A program made the translations under genes and the position numbers. Below the pieces are notes generated by a model that was not told where the DNA came from, made no database searches, and worked only from the letters and a program-made list of their open reading frames with translations. Positions 14,757 to 23,781 of a DNA stretch of 64,000 nucleotides are shown in pieces. The DNA lies in the NCBI GenBank assembly GCA_002431945.1, contig DJET01000070.1:7364-71363 (forward strand). Reading direction: 5' to 3'. Origin of the DNA: Ruminococcaceae bacterium UBA5891. GTDB lineage: Bacteria > Bacillota > Clostridia > Oscillospirales > Acutalibacteraceae. The first letter of the stretch is position 1; the number at the start of each line of letters is the position of its first letter.

Positions 14757-14955
14757 TACAAGAAAAAACATTATAAAAAGCTTATAATATTGTAAAATAA
14801 TAATTTAAAATTCCCGATTTTAGGGAAAATTTTGTTATTATTGTTAATTGATGGCTGTATTTCGGCAAAAAAATAAATTCAAAAGCCGTAAAAGAATTCG
14901 GCAATGCCGTACAAAATATATTCAGACAGCCAAATCGGGCTTTGGAGAATGAATT

Positions 14956-17900
14956 ATGTTTTTAACACAGAGAATGTTTGAAAGAAGAACCCAGGAGCTT
15001 GAAAGAAGAAGGTACTTCGGTATGACCGAAATATCCGAGTTTACGGCGTTTGACGATACCGGGGACGCCGATACCGTACACAGCAGTATTCCTGCGGGGC
15101 TTTATTCGTCTGATAGGGTTATGAGGAAAGGCGATGTATTTGAGGGAAGGGATAAATACCTTTGGCTTTATAAAAAGGTAAGGCTTCCCGAAAAAAAGGA
15201 AAACTGTCAGACGGTAGGTATATTCGATTTCGGAAAAACCGGCGGCGGAAATACAAGCGGCTTTGAATCGCTGCTTTATGTGAACGGAAAGCCGTATCAG
15301 GGTGTAGACGCAAATCACGGCGACGTTGTTTTTGACGGTCTTTCGGGGCAGGAGACAGAGCTGGTTTTTATGCTTTGGACCGGTCTTGAGGGCGGCGGCG
15401 AGCCGCGGACGCTTACCCACAAATTCAGCCGCGCTTCGTTAGGATATCTTCATAATGCGGCAAATAAGCTTTATTATTATGCGAAAGCGATAACCGAAAC
15501 GCTGCCGCTGCTTGACAATAACGATACAAACAAATTAAAGCTTACCGATATATTAGAGACCGCTTTGCTGCTTATCAACTGGGACGAGGATAAGTTTTAC
15601 GATACGGTTCCTGCGGCGCTTGACGCATTGCAGAAAAAAATAAAGGAATACGGCAAGCACAGCGATGTTACCGTAAACTGTATAGGACATACTCATATAG
15701 ATATGGCGTGGCTTTGGAGACTGAAGCATTCGCGCGAAAAGGGTCAGCGTTCATTTTCAACCGTTAACAGGCTGATGAATGAGTATGACGAGTATAAATT
15801 TCTTCAGACGCAGCCGCAGCTTTATGCATATATAAAGCAGGACGCGCCCGAAATCTATGATATGATAAAACGCCGTGTAAGCGAGGGCAAATGGGAGCCG
15901 GACGGCGGAATGTGGCTTGAGGCGGACTGCAATATACCGTCCGGAGAATCGCTTGTAAGGCAGCTTACATACGGAATCGGCTTTATGCAAAAGGAATTCG
16001 GCAAAAAGTGCGAATACCTTTGGCTGCCCGATGTTTTCGGATACAGCTGGGCATTGCCGCAGATACTTTTGCAGTGCGGTATTAAGACCTTTATGACAAC
16101 AAAAATAAGCTGGAACCAATTAAACAGCATACCCAACGATTTGTTTTATTGGAAGGGCATAGACGGCAGCCGCATATTAACGTATTTTATAACCACTCCC
16201 GCAAAAAACAACAGCTTTAACAAGCGCTTTACAACCTATAACGGGCATATAACCCCTCATTCGGTAATAGGCAGCTTTGTGAAGTTTAAAAACAAGGATA
16301 TTACAAACGAAACGCTTATTGCTTACGGTTACGGAGACGGCGGCGGCGGCGTAAGCCGTGAAATGCTGGAGCTGCGCCGTGTTATGGACGAACTGCCCGG
16401 ATTGCCCAATGTTAAGACCTCGTTTGCTTCTGATTTCTTTGATAAGATGCATAAGGCGGCAGAGGCAAAGGAGGATAGGGTAAGCGAGTGGGACGGCGAG
16501 CTTTACCTTGAATATCACAGGGGAACGTATACAACGCAGGCGGCAAACAAGCGCAGCAACCGCAAAAATGAAATAAAGCTTTTTGAAACAGAATGGCTGG
16601 CAACCCTATCGGCTGTGACGGGCGGTAAATATCCGTCAGAAGCTATCGACGATTGCTGGAAAAAGCTTTTGTGCCTGCAATTCCACGATATTATTCCCGG
16701 TTCGTCAATACGGGAGGTATATACCGACAGCGATAAAACCTATGCGGAAATAGGCAATAAGCTTAAAAAAACTGAGGAAGAGGCGGTAAAACAGTTTGTA
16801 ACGGAAGACGAAAACCGTTACACGGCATTTACGGTTTGCCCGTTTAAGGGAACGCACCGTATCTTTGTTGAAAGACAGGAGGACGGTATTTTCACATTGC
16901 CCGACGGAAGCGTTCTGCCCTCGCAAAAGTGCGACGGAGGTTACACCGTAGAGCTTGAAGCACAGCCGCTGTCTGTTACGGGATTTTGCTTTAAACCCGG
17001 TAAGCGCGAGGATAAGGCTTCGCCGTTCGGATTTGACGAAGACAGCATCGAAACGCCGTATTACAGCATTGAGTTTAACGAAAACGGAAGCATAAAAAGC
17101 ATTTTCGACAAAGAGAACAACCGCGAGGTATTAAAAGGCGGGGGCAATAAATTCGAAATATTTGAGGATAAGCCCATCGACCACGACGCATGGGATATAG
17201 ACGCATTCTATACCGATAAATGCGAAAGCCCTGAATTTTCGGGCCGCAGAATAATCGGAAACGGCGAGCTTATGCTCACGGTTCGGTCAGAGTACAAATA
17301 TAACAAATCGGTTATTGCTCAGGATATGGTGCTTTACGCTTCGTCCCGCCGAATTGATTTTAAAACAAGGGTTGACTGGCACGAAGACCACAGACTTTTA
17401 AAAACGGCGTTCGCCGTTGACGTAAGAAGCACAAAGGCGACGTATGATATTCAGTTCGGACACGCCGAAAGACCTACGCATTCAAACACATCATGGGATT
17501 ATGCCAAGTTTGAGGTTGCGGCGCACAAGTGGATGGATATATCGGACAGCAGCTACGGCGTAAGCCTGCTTAACGATTGCAAGTACGGCCACAGCGCAAA
17601 GGGCAATGTTATTAAGCTGACGCTTTTAAAAAGCCCGAAATTCCCCGATTATGCAGCCGATATGGGCGAGCATATGTTTACATATTCATTGCTGCCCCAT
17701 ACGGGAAATGCGGTTGAGGGAGATACGGTAGAGCAGGCAAATCTTCTTAATATGCCGCCGCTTGTAATAAAAGGAAGATCAGGCGAGGAGGGCAAACGGC
17801 TGTTTAAGGTTGACAGTAAAAACGTATGCATAGACGCAGTGAAGGCTTGCGGCAACGGCGGCGGCGTTATTATTCGTTTACACGAATGCCGCGGCGGCAA

Positions 17901-18051
17901 GGCAAATGTAAGCATTACATCGGATTACGGCATAAAGGCGTATACGCCTTCAAATCTTCTTGAAGAGCCGATAGGAGACGCAGTAAATTCGGACGCAATA
18001 GAAGCCTGCTTTAACCCGTTTGAAATTAAAAGCTTTATTGTTAGGCTTTAA
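14956..18051 (+). CDS. GH38 alpha-mannosidase (large form)
   Basis: This hydrolyses alpha-mannosides with retention and is zinc dependent. The 1031 residues show the family layout. An N-terminal beta domain is followed by the catalytic domain with zinc ligands His247 and Asp249 (GHTHIDMAWLW, 244-254) and the nucleophile Asp359 (WLPDVFGYSWALPQ). A mid-helical domain and a long C-terminal beta-sandwich follow. No signal peptide is seen, so it acts in the cytosol on imported oligosaccharides. GGAG lies 9 bases upstream of the ATG. It leads the glycan locus and is divergent from the AraC gene. Known members of this subgroup act on N-glycan or fungal-type mannosides; substrate here is inference. 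Confidence 0.95.
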   Translation: MFLTQRMFERRTQELERRRYFGMTEISEFTAFDDTGDADTVHSSIPAGLYSSDRVMRKGDVFEGRDKYLWLYKKVRLPEKKENCQTVGIFDFGKTGGGNTSGFESLLYVNGKPYQGVDANHGDVVFDGLSGQETELVFMLWTGLEGGGEPRTLTHKFSRASLGYLHNAANKLYYYAKAITETLPLLDNNDTNKLKLTDILETALLLINWDEDKFYDTVPAALDALQKKIKEYGKHSDVTVNCIGHTHIDMAWLWRLKHSREKGQRSFSTVNRLMNEYDEYKFLQTQPQLYAYIKQDAPEIYDMIKRRVSEGKWEPDGGMWLEADCNIPSGESLVRQLTYGIGFMQKEFGKKCEYLWLPDVFGYSWALPQILLQCGIKTFMTTKISWNQLNSIPNDLFYWKGIDGSRILTYFITTPAKNNSFNKRFTTYNGHITPHSVIGSFVKFKNKDITNETLIAYGYGDGGGGVSREMLELRRVMDELPGLPNVKTSFASDFFDKMHKAAEAKEDRVSEWDGELYLEYHRGTYTTQAANKRSNRKNEIKLFETEWLATLSAVTGGKYPSEAIDDCWKKLLCLQFHDIIPGSSIREVYTDSDKTYAEIGNKLKKTEEEAVKQFVTEDENRYTAFTVCPFKGTHRIFVERQEDGIFTLPDGSVLPSQKCDGGYTVELEAQPLSVTGFCFKPGKREDKASPFGFDEDSIETPYYSIEFNENGSIKSIFDKENNREVLKGGGNKFEIFEDKPIDHDAWDIDAFYTDKCESPEFSGRRIIGNGELMLTVRSEYKYNKSVIAQDMVLYASSRRIDFKTRVDWHEDHRLLKTAFAVDVRSTKATYDIQFGHAERPTHSNTSWDYAKFEVAAHKWMDISDSSYGVSLLNDCKYGHSAKGNVIKLTLLKSPKFPDYAADMGEHMFTYSLLPHTGNAVEGDTVEQANLLNMPPLVIKGRSGEEGKRLFKVDSKNVCIDAVKACGNGGGVIIRLHECRGGKANVSITSDYGIKAYTPSNLLEEPIGDAVNSDAIEACFNPFEIKSFIVRL

Positions 18052-18200
18052 TGCTTAGGCTGACGAGAGCGTAACAATAACAGAAATTCACATAATAACT
18101 TCACGGATAAAAATGCTGTTTGCACTTCTTTAAGGGTAATAAAAAGAGCGCAGGTACTGCGAGAGGATCGCGACATACCGAAAGCGTTAGGAGGATATAT

Positions 18201-19040
18201 GTGAACATGGTTGAACAAGAGCCTATGAAGCGACACGCCATTCAACCCTTTGATTTCTTTATAAGGCGCAATAGGGTTGATTGCGATAATGATCCGAGCG
18301 CCGCTTTACCCCGTGCGCATGATAAATGCGAAATATATGTCAATCTAAACGGCGACGCAGCCGTTTCGGTTGAAAATAATATATACGCTGCGTCTTACGG
18401 CTGCGTTTGCATAACAAGGCCGGGCGAAAAACACGGCTTTATTTATAACGGCAGACCCTCGGCTTTTCCGCACGAGTATTACACTATTCAGTTTTCCGCA
18501 GCAGGAAACGAAGGTCTGTTGGATCTGTTTTTTAAACGTCCCGCAGGTGAGAATAATCTTTTGCCGCTTCCGACCGAAACGGCAAGGGAGATTATTTCTC
18601 TTTGTGATTCGCTTCTTAACGCAAGTGAAAATTCCTTTAAGGCTCAATTTGATTTTTGGAGCATTGTGCGTATATTAACCGAAAATTTTCGGCTGGGCGA
18701 TATGTCGGGCCTTAATAAGTATCCGGATATGTGCGTCACCTTAGATTACATAAATAAAAACTTTACGGAGCCGATTTATTTGGAAACGCTTGTGAAAATA
18801 TCCAATGTAAGCGTTTCAACCTTAGAAAGGCACTTTTCGCTTTTGTTTAATATGACGCCGAGAGAATACGTAAAGCAAAAACGCCTGGCATATGCGGCGG
18901 AGCTTTTGCAAAACGGAGAAAGCGTTTCCAACGTTGCGTTTAAAAGCGGCTTCAGCGATTATTCAAGGTTTATTTCCGTTTTCAAAAAGCAATTCGGTAC
19001 AACTCCGTTAAAATATCAAAAGTCAAAGCGGAAGTCTTAA
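18201..19040 (+). CDS. AraC-family regulator (second)
   Basis: This is an activator-type protein of about 279 residues. The N-terminal cupin-like domain has LPRAHDKCEIYVNLNGDAAVSV and ITRPGEKHGFIY. The C-terminal AraC HTH pair includes LETLVKISNVSVSTLERHFSLLF and SVSNVAFKSGFSDYSRFISVFKKQFG. The start is taken as GTG 18201, 6 bases after AGGAGG; the ATG at 18207 is possible. Open frame further upstream to 18120 lacks a ribosome site. It lies between the GH38 gene and the first transporter operon on the same strand. The 149-base gap before it shows no clear terminator. Confidence 0.9.
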   Translation: MNMVEQEPMKRHAIQPFDFFIRRNRVDCDNDPSAALPRAHDKCEIYVNLNGDAAVSVENNIYAASYGCVCITRPGEKHGFIYNGRPSAFPHEYYTIQFSAAGNEGLLDLFFKRPAGENNLLPLPTETAREIISLCDSLLNASENSFKAQFDFWSIVRILTENFRLGDMSGLNKYPDMCVTLDYINKNFTEPIYLETLVKISNVSVSTLERHFSLLFNMTPREYVKQKRLAYAAELLQNGESVSNVAFKSGFSDYSRFISVFKKQFGTTPLKYQKSKRKS

Positions 19041-19087
19041 GGTTAGCAAAACGTCGGATATTTCATAAACAGGGAGGAACTGTGGCA

Positions 19088-21946
19088 ATGAAGCACAGAA
19101 CTAAAAGCGTATTGATCGTCGGGCTGATAATTGCTCTTATAGCGTCGGTAACGGTTATAGGCTGTTTGAAGAAGAGTAACGGCTCGGACGGCGGCAATTT
19201 ATATACCGAATACAAGGGCTATTCGCCCGAAGGCTCCTATTCCTATTATTTGGAAAACCACTCCGACGCGGCAGACGCAAATAATGAATTTACAATTAAA
19301 GCTTCGGAAAATTACACTTCGTCCGATAATGTGCAGGCGTTTGACGAGTATCAGGGCGAAAGTAACGTTGTTTTAACAAAAGAGGACGGGTATATTGAAT
19401 GGAACGTTCAAATTCCCGAAACCGGATTTTATCAGATGAAGGTAAAGTATTTAACATACGAGGGCAACGGCTTAAAGGTGGAAAGAACCGTAAGAATCGA
19501 CGGCGAGATCCCATACGACGAAGCGCAGTTTCTTACCTTTGAGAGAACCTTTAAGGATATAAAGGCCGATCCGGCGGTTGATATAAACGGAAACGATATA
19601 AGACCAGGCCAGGAGGAACAGAAGATCTGGCAGGAAAAAATGCTTACGGACGCTTCGGGCTATTATTCCGAACCGCTTAAGTTTTATTTAACCGCAGGAG
19701 AACATAAAATTCAGCTTTCCGGCGAGCGCGAGCCGTTAATGCTTTCCGAAATCACATTCTGCCATACAAAGGAGGCGCCCGCATATTCCGACTATATAGC
19801 TTCACATAAGCAGGTAAGGGCGGATAATGCGGAAACAAAAATTATTCAGGCAGAGGATATGTATTTAAAATCGGAAAAATCAAATTACCCGATAAACGAC
19901 AGAACCTCCGCTTATACGCAGCCGCAGCAGGCAAATCAGATACTTCTTAACTGTATGGGCGGAACGAGATGGCAAAAGGTAGGGAGCAGCGTTTCGTGGA
20001 GGGTGTCGGTAGAAAAAACAGGCTGCTATAAGATCGCTCCGCGGTATAAGCAGGATTACATATCCGGAATAAAGGTATACAGAAAATTAAAAATAAACGG
20101 CGAGGTTCCGTTTAAGGAAGCGGAGCAGCTGGAATTCAGTTACGATAACAGCTGGCAGTGCAGAGCTCTCGGAAACGGTAAAGAGGATTATCTGTTTTAT
20201 TTTGAGGCGGGCAAAGAGTACATTCTTGAAATGGAAGTTACCTTAGGCGATATGGATAACATTTTAAGAAGAACGGAAGCCACCCTTGATAAATTAAATG
20301 AAATATATAAAGAAATACTTATGGTTACGGGCGCTTCCCCCGATAAGTACAGGGATTACAGCTTTGAAAAAATCATTCCCGATACATTGGAGGCTCTTTC
20401 GGTTCAGGCAAAGGAATTAACCGCCATAAAGGAAGAATTTTTGCGGGTTAACGGCGCCGGCGGCGAACGCGTTGCACAGCTTACCAAAATGGAATATCTT
20501 ACGCAGAGAATGTCTGACGATTCAAGCGAGATCGCCGGAAAATTCAGCACATTTCAGGATAACCTTTCTGCGCTCGGAACATGGATAACCGATATGAGCA
20601 ACCAACCGCTTTGCTTTGATTATATTGCGCTTGTTCCCGAAGAAAACGAGGCTCCCAAAGCGGAGGGAGGATTTTTTAAGAATCTTTCGTTTCAGTGCAG
20701 GCTGTTTGCCTCGTCCTTTGTGGTTGATTATTCAAGCATAGGCAAGCTTGAGGAAACAGACGAAAACAACTCCATTAAGGTTTGGGTATTTACCGGCAGA
20801 GACCAGATGAATACCATACGAAACCTTATAAATGCGGATTTTACCAAAAATTCAGGCATTTCGGTTGAGCTTGAGCTGGTTACATCGGGTACGCTGTTAA
20901 GAGCGGTTGCCGCAGGCAACGCGCCTGACGTCGCTTTGGGAGAGGCTGTTAACAACCCCATAAATCTTGCTTTAAGAAACGCCGTTTATGACCTTAAAAG
21001 CTTCAGCGACTATGACGATGTGGTAAAAAGATTTTCCGAAAGCGCAATGGTGCCTTATACATATATGGGTAAGGTGTATGCATTGCCTGAGACCATGCAT
21101 TTTAATGTAATGTTTTACAGAAAGGATATATTGGATGAGCTTAATTTAACGGTTCCGAACACCTGGGATCAGTGGGACGCCGTAATAAGCGAGCTTTCCA
21201 AAAAGAATATGCAGGTAGGTCTGCCGCACGATCTCAATATGTTTTTAACGTTTATGTATCAGTCCGGAAGCGAGCTTTACAACAACGACGGCGAAAGCGT
21301 TAATTTGGATTCAAAGGAAGCCTATTCCTCGTTTGAAAAGCTTACGGAATACTACACGTTATACGGCTTTGAAACGGATTACAACTTTGTAAACCGTTTC
21401 AGAACGGGCGAAATGCCGCTTGCTATTGCGGATTATACGGTTTATAACCAGCTTTCGCTGTTTGCTCCGGAAATTCAGGGCAACTGGGGTATGGCTTTGG
21501 TGCCCGGAACGGTAACAGAGGACGGAAGCGTTAACAGAACCAACACATTTACCGGAACGGCGACCGTTCTTTTAAAGGGAACCGAAAATCCCGAAGCCTC
21601 ATGGGAATTTATGAAGTGGTGGTCTTCTACCGATATACAGGCTTCGTACTGTAACGAAATGGAAACCGTTATAAACGCTTCCGCAAAACAGCCGACCGCT
21701 AATATTGAGGCGTTAAAGCAATTGCCTTGGGTGGGAAGGGATCTGAACACGCTTATAGGAGCGTGGGACGATCTGAAAGGCACGCCTGAGGTCCCCGGCG
21801 GTTACTTTGTAACGCGTACGTATTCCTTTGCGTTTAACAGGGTTATCAATCACGGCGAGGATCCCTCGGAAACTCTGCAAAGGTATATTGAAAGCATAAA
21901 TTCCGAATTGACAAGAAAACGGCAAGAATTCGGTATAAAGGATTAG
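19088..21946 (+). CDS. Sugar-binding lipoprotein fused to carbohydrate-binding-like modules
   Basis: About 952 residues, roughly twice the size of a normal family-1 solute-binding protein. An N-terminal lipoprotein signal (hydrophobic run then VIGC) anchors it. Two similar beta-rich modules follow at about 55-240 and 250-400. They share patterns such as DGYIEWNVQIPETGFYQMKVKY and the motif KxxRxxxIxGExPxxEAxxLxF, and look like CBM6/35-type carbohydrate-binding folds. A helical stretch spans about 400-520. The classical periplasmic-binding fold begins near 562 (IKVWVFTGRDQMNTI) and runs to the end. The start is uncertain: GTG 19082 is 4 bases and ATG 19088 is 10 bases from GGAGG. It feeds the two CUT1 permeases that follow. 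Confidence 0.88.
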   Translation: MKHRTKSVLIVGLIIALIASVTVIGCLKKSNGSDGGNLYTEYKGYSPEGSYSYYLENHSDAADANNEFTIKASENYTSSDNVQAFDEYQGESNVVLTKEDGYIEWNVQIPETGFYQMKVKYLTYEGNGLKVERTVRIDGEIPYDEAQFLTFERTFKDIKADPAVDINGNDIRPGQEEQKIWQEKMLTDASGYYSEPLKFYLTAGEHKIQLSGEREPLMLSEITFCHTKEAPAYSDYIASHKQVRADNAETKIIQAEDMYLKSEKSNYPINDRTSAYTQPQQANQILLNCMGGTRWQKVGSSVSWRVSVEKTGCYKIAPRYKQDYISGIKVYRKLKINGEVPFKEAEQLEFSYDNSWQCRALGNGKEDYLFYFEAGKEYILEMEVTLGDMDNILRRTEATLDKLNEIYKEILMVTGASPDKYRDYSFEKIIPDTLEALSVQAKELTAIKEEFLRVNGAGGERVAQLTKMEYLTQRMSDDSSEIAGKFSTFQDNLSALGTWITDMSNQPLCFDYIALVPEENEAPKAEGGFFKNLSFQCRLFASSFVVDYSSIGKLEETDENNSIKVWVFTGRDQMNTIRNLINADFTKNSGISVELELVTSGTLLRAVAAGNAPDVALGEAVNNPINLALRNAVYDLKSFSDYDDVVKRFSESAMVPYTYMGKVYALPETMHFNVMFYRKDILDELNLTVPNTWDQWDAVISELSKKNMQVGLPHDLNMFLTFMYQSGSELYNNDGESVNLDSKEAYSSFEKLTEYYTLYGFETDYNFVNRFRTGEMPLAIADYTVYNQLSLFAPEIQGNWGMALVPGTVTEDGSVNRTNTFTGTATVLLKGTENPEASWEFMKWWSSTDIQASYCNEMETVINASAKQPTANIEALKQLPWVGRDLNTLIGAWDDLKGTPEVPGGYFVTRTYSFAFNRVINHGEDPSETLQRYIESINSELTRKRQEFGIKD

Positions 21947-21957
21947 GGGCGACATAT

Positions 21958-22890
21958 ATGAAAGAAAAGCTTAAAAAGGAAACGGCGAAAAAGTCGATAG
22001 CCGGAAAAAAGGGGTTAGCTAAGTATTATCTGACCTGTTACGGCTTTGCGCTTCCGTTTTTTATAATCTTTTGTATTTTTACGGTTTGCCCCGTTGTTAT
22101 ATCAATACTGATAGGATTTACGGATTTTAATATGCTTGAAACGCCGAAATTTGTGGGTGTGGATAATTATATCAGGCTTTTTTTAGAGGACGATATTTTT
22201 ATAATCGCACTTAAAAACACCTTTATTTTAGCGGCGGTTACAGGCCCTGTAAGCTATATTATGGCGCTGCTTATAGCGTGGATTATAAACGAGCTGGGAC
22301 CGACACTAAGGTCGTTTGTTACGGTTGTGTTTTATGCGCCGAGCCTGTCGGGCAATGTGCTTTTAATATGGACGGTGCTGTTTTCAAGCGACGCATACGG
22401 ATATGTAAACGGCTGGCTTATTGAATTAGGGCTTTTAGACGAACCCGTGAGGTGGTTTTATGACGAACGCTACATAATGCCCCTTGTGATAGTTGTGGTT
22501 TTATGGTCTTCAATGGGCACTAACTTCCTATCGTTTATAGCGGGCCTTCAGGGAATAGATAAAAGCCTGTTTGAGGCCGCGGCAATGGACGGCGTAAAAA
22601 ACCGTTTTCAGGAGCTGTGGTACGTAACGCTGCCGAGTATGCGCCCGCAGCTGCTGTTCGGCGCGGTAATGAGCATTTCAAGCGCGTTCGGCATAGGAAG
22701 CGTTGTAACCGGACTTGTGGGCTTTCCGAGTACCGATTATGCGGCGCATACGATAATAAATCACCTTGACGACTACGGAAGCATCAGATATGAAATGGGC
22801 TATGCTTCTGCAATAGCTACGGTTTTGTTTGCGCTGATGCTTTTAACTAATTTTGTTGTTAAGAGAGCAATAGCAAAAATAGGAGAATAG
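21958..22890 (+). CDS. CUT1 sugar ABC permease (MalF-like), set 1
   Basis: This 310-residue inner-membrane permease has six predicted membrane segments. The cytoplasmic coupling loop is EAAAMDG....F..VTLPSM near residue 205-225 (EAA motif), which docks on the ATPase. It starts 11 bases after the binding protein stop and forms an operon with it and with the next permease. A partner ATPase gene is absent from the locus. Substrate is inferred to be an oligosaccharide. Confidence 0.93.
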   Translation: MKEKLKKETAKKSIAGKKGLAKYYLTCYGFALPFFIIFCIFTVCPVVISILIGFTDFNMLETPKFVGVDNYIRLFLEDDIFIIALKNTFILAAVTGPVSYIMALLIAWIINELGPTLRSFVTVVFYAPSLSGNVLLIWTVLFSSDAYGYVNGWLIELGLLDEPVRWFYDERYIMPLVIVVVLWSSMGTNFLSFIAGLQGIDKSLFEAAAMDGVKNRFQELWYVTLPSMRPQLLFGAVMSISSAFGIGSVVTGLVGFPSTDYAAHTIINHLDDYGSIRYEMGYASAIATVLFALMLLTNFVVKRAIAKIGE

Positions 22891-22906
22891 GAGGGGATAA
22901 GATAAT

Positions 22907-23773
22907 ATGGCTAAATTCAGAAAAAGACACCGGCAGTTAAACAGATCGCGGCTTGGCAATTTCGGCATTTATTTTATCCTTACTATTCTGGGAATATTTA
23001 TGATATTGCCTATGGTTTACACGGTATCGTCCTCGTTGAAGCCTTTAGACGAGCTGTGGGTATTTCCGCCGAGATTTTTGGTGCAAAACCCTACAACAGA
23101 TAACTTTAAGGATCTGTTCAGGGTTTTAAACGATTCGATAGTACCGTTTTCAAGGTATTTGTTTAATACTGTCTTTGTATCGGTTGTGGGAACAACGGGC
23201 CATGTAATTTTAGCTTCCATGTGCGCGTATGCGCTTGCAAAGCACAGGTTTCCCGGCTCAAAGGTTATGTTTCATATAATAGTTACAACCTTGATGTTCA
23301 ACGCAACCGTTACCGCTATCCCTAACTTTATGATTATGACATGGCTTCATCTGCTTGATACATATGCGGCGCTTATACTGCCGGCATTCGGTTATACGCT
23401 CGGACTGTATCTTATGAAGCAGTTTATGGAACAAATGATAAACGACGCAGTGCTTGAGGCGGCGAGAATAGACGGCGCGGGCGAGCTTAGAATATTTTGG
23501 CAGCTTGTTATGCCGCTTGTAAAGCCCGCGTGGCTTACGCTTATTATATTCAGCTTTAAGGATCTGTGGAATATAGGCGGAACGGTTTATATACAAACAG
23601 AACAGCTTAAAACGTTTAACTACGCAATGTCTCAGATTTTGGCGGGCGGCATTGCGCGTGCCGGCGTAGGAAGCGCCGCGGCGGTTATTATGATGCTTGT
23701 TCCCATAACGGTGTTTATTTTAACGCAGCGCAATGTGGTAGAAACTATGGGTGCTTCGGGTATGAAGGAGTAG
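22907..23773 (+). CDS. CUT1 sugar ABC permease (MalG-like), set 1
   Basis: This 288-residue membrane protein carries the EAA loop EAARIDGAGELRIFWQLVMPL near residue 185-205. It has a long basic N-terminal cytoplasmic stretch before the first membrane segment. It pairs with the preceding permease (16-base gap) to form the transmembrane channel. The downstream NHL/TPR/Yip1 gene starts within 10 bases, so it belongs to the same transcript. Confidence 0.93.
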   Translation: MAKFRKRHRQLNRSRLGNFGIYFILTILGIFMILPMVYTVSSSLKPLDELWVFPPRFLVQNPTTDNFKDLFRVLNDSIVPFSRYLFNTVFVSVVGTTGHVILASMCAYALAKHRFPGSKVMFHIIVTTLMFNATVTAIPNFMIMTWLHLLDTYAALILPAFGYTLGLYLMKQFMEQMINDAVLEAARIDGAGELRIFWQLVMPLVKPAWLTLIIFSFKDLWNIGGTVYIQTEQLKTFNYAMSQILAGGIARAGVGSAAAVIMMLVPITVFILTQRNVVETMGASGMKE

Positions 23774-23781
23774 GTGTGACG

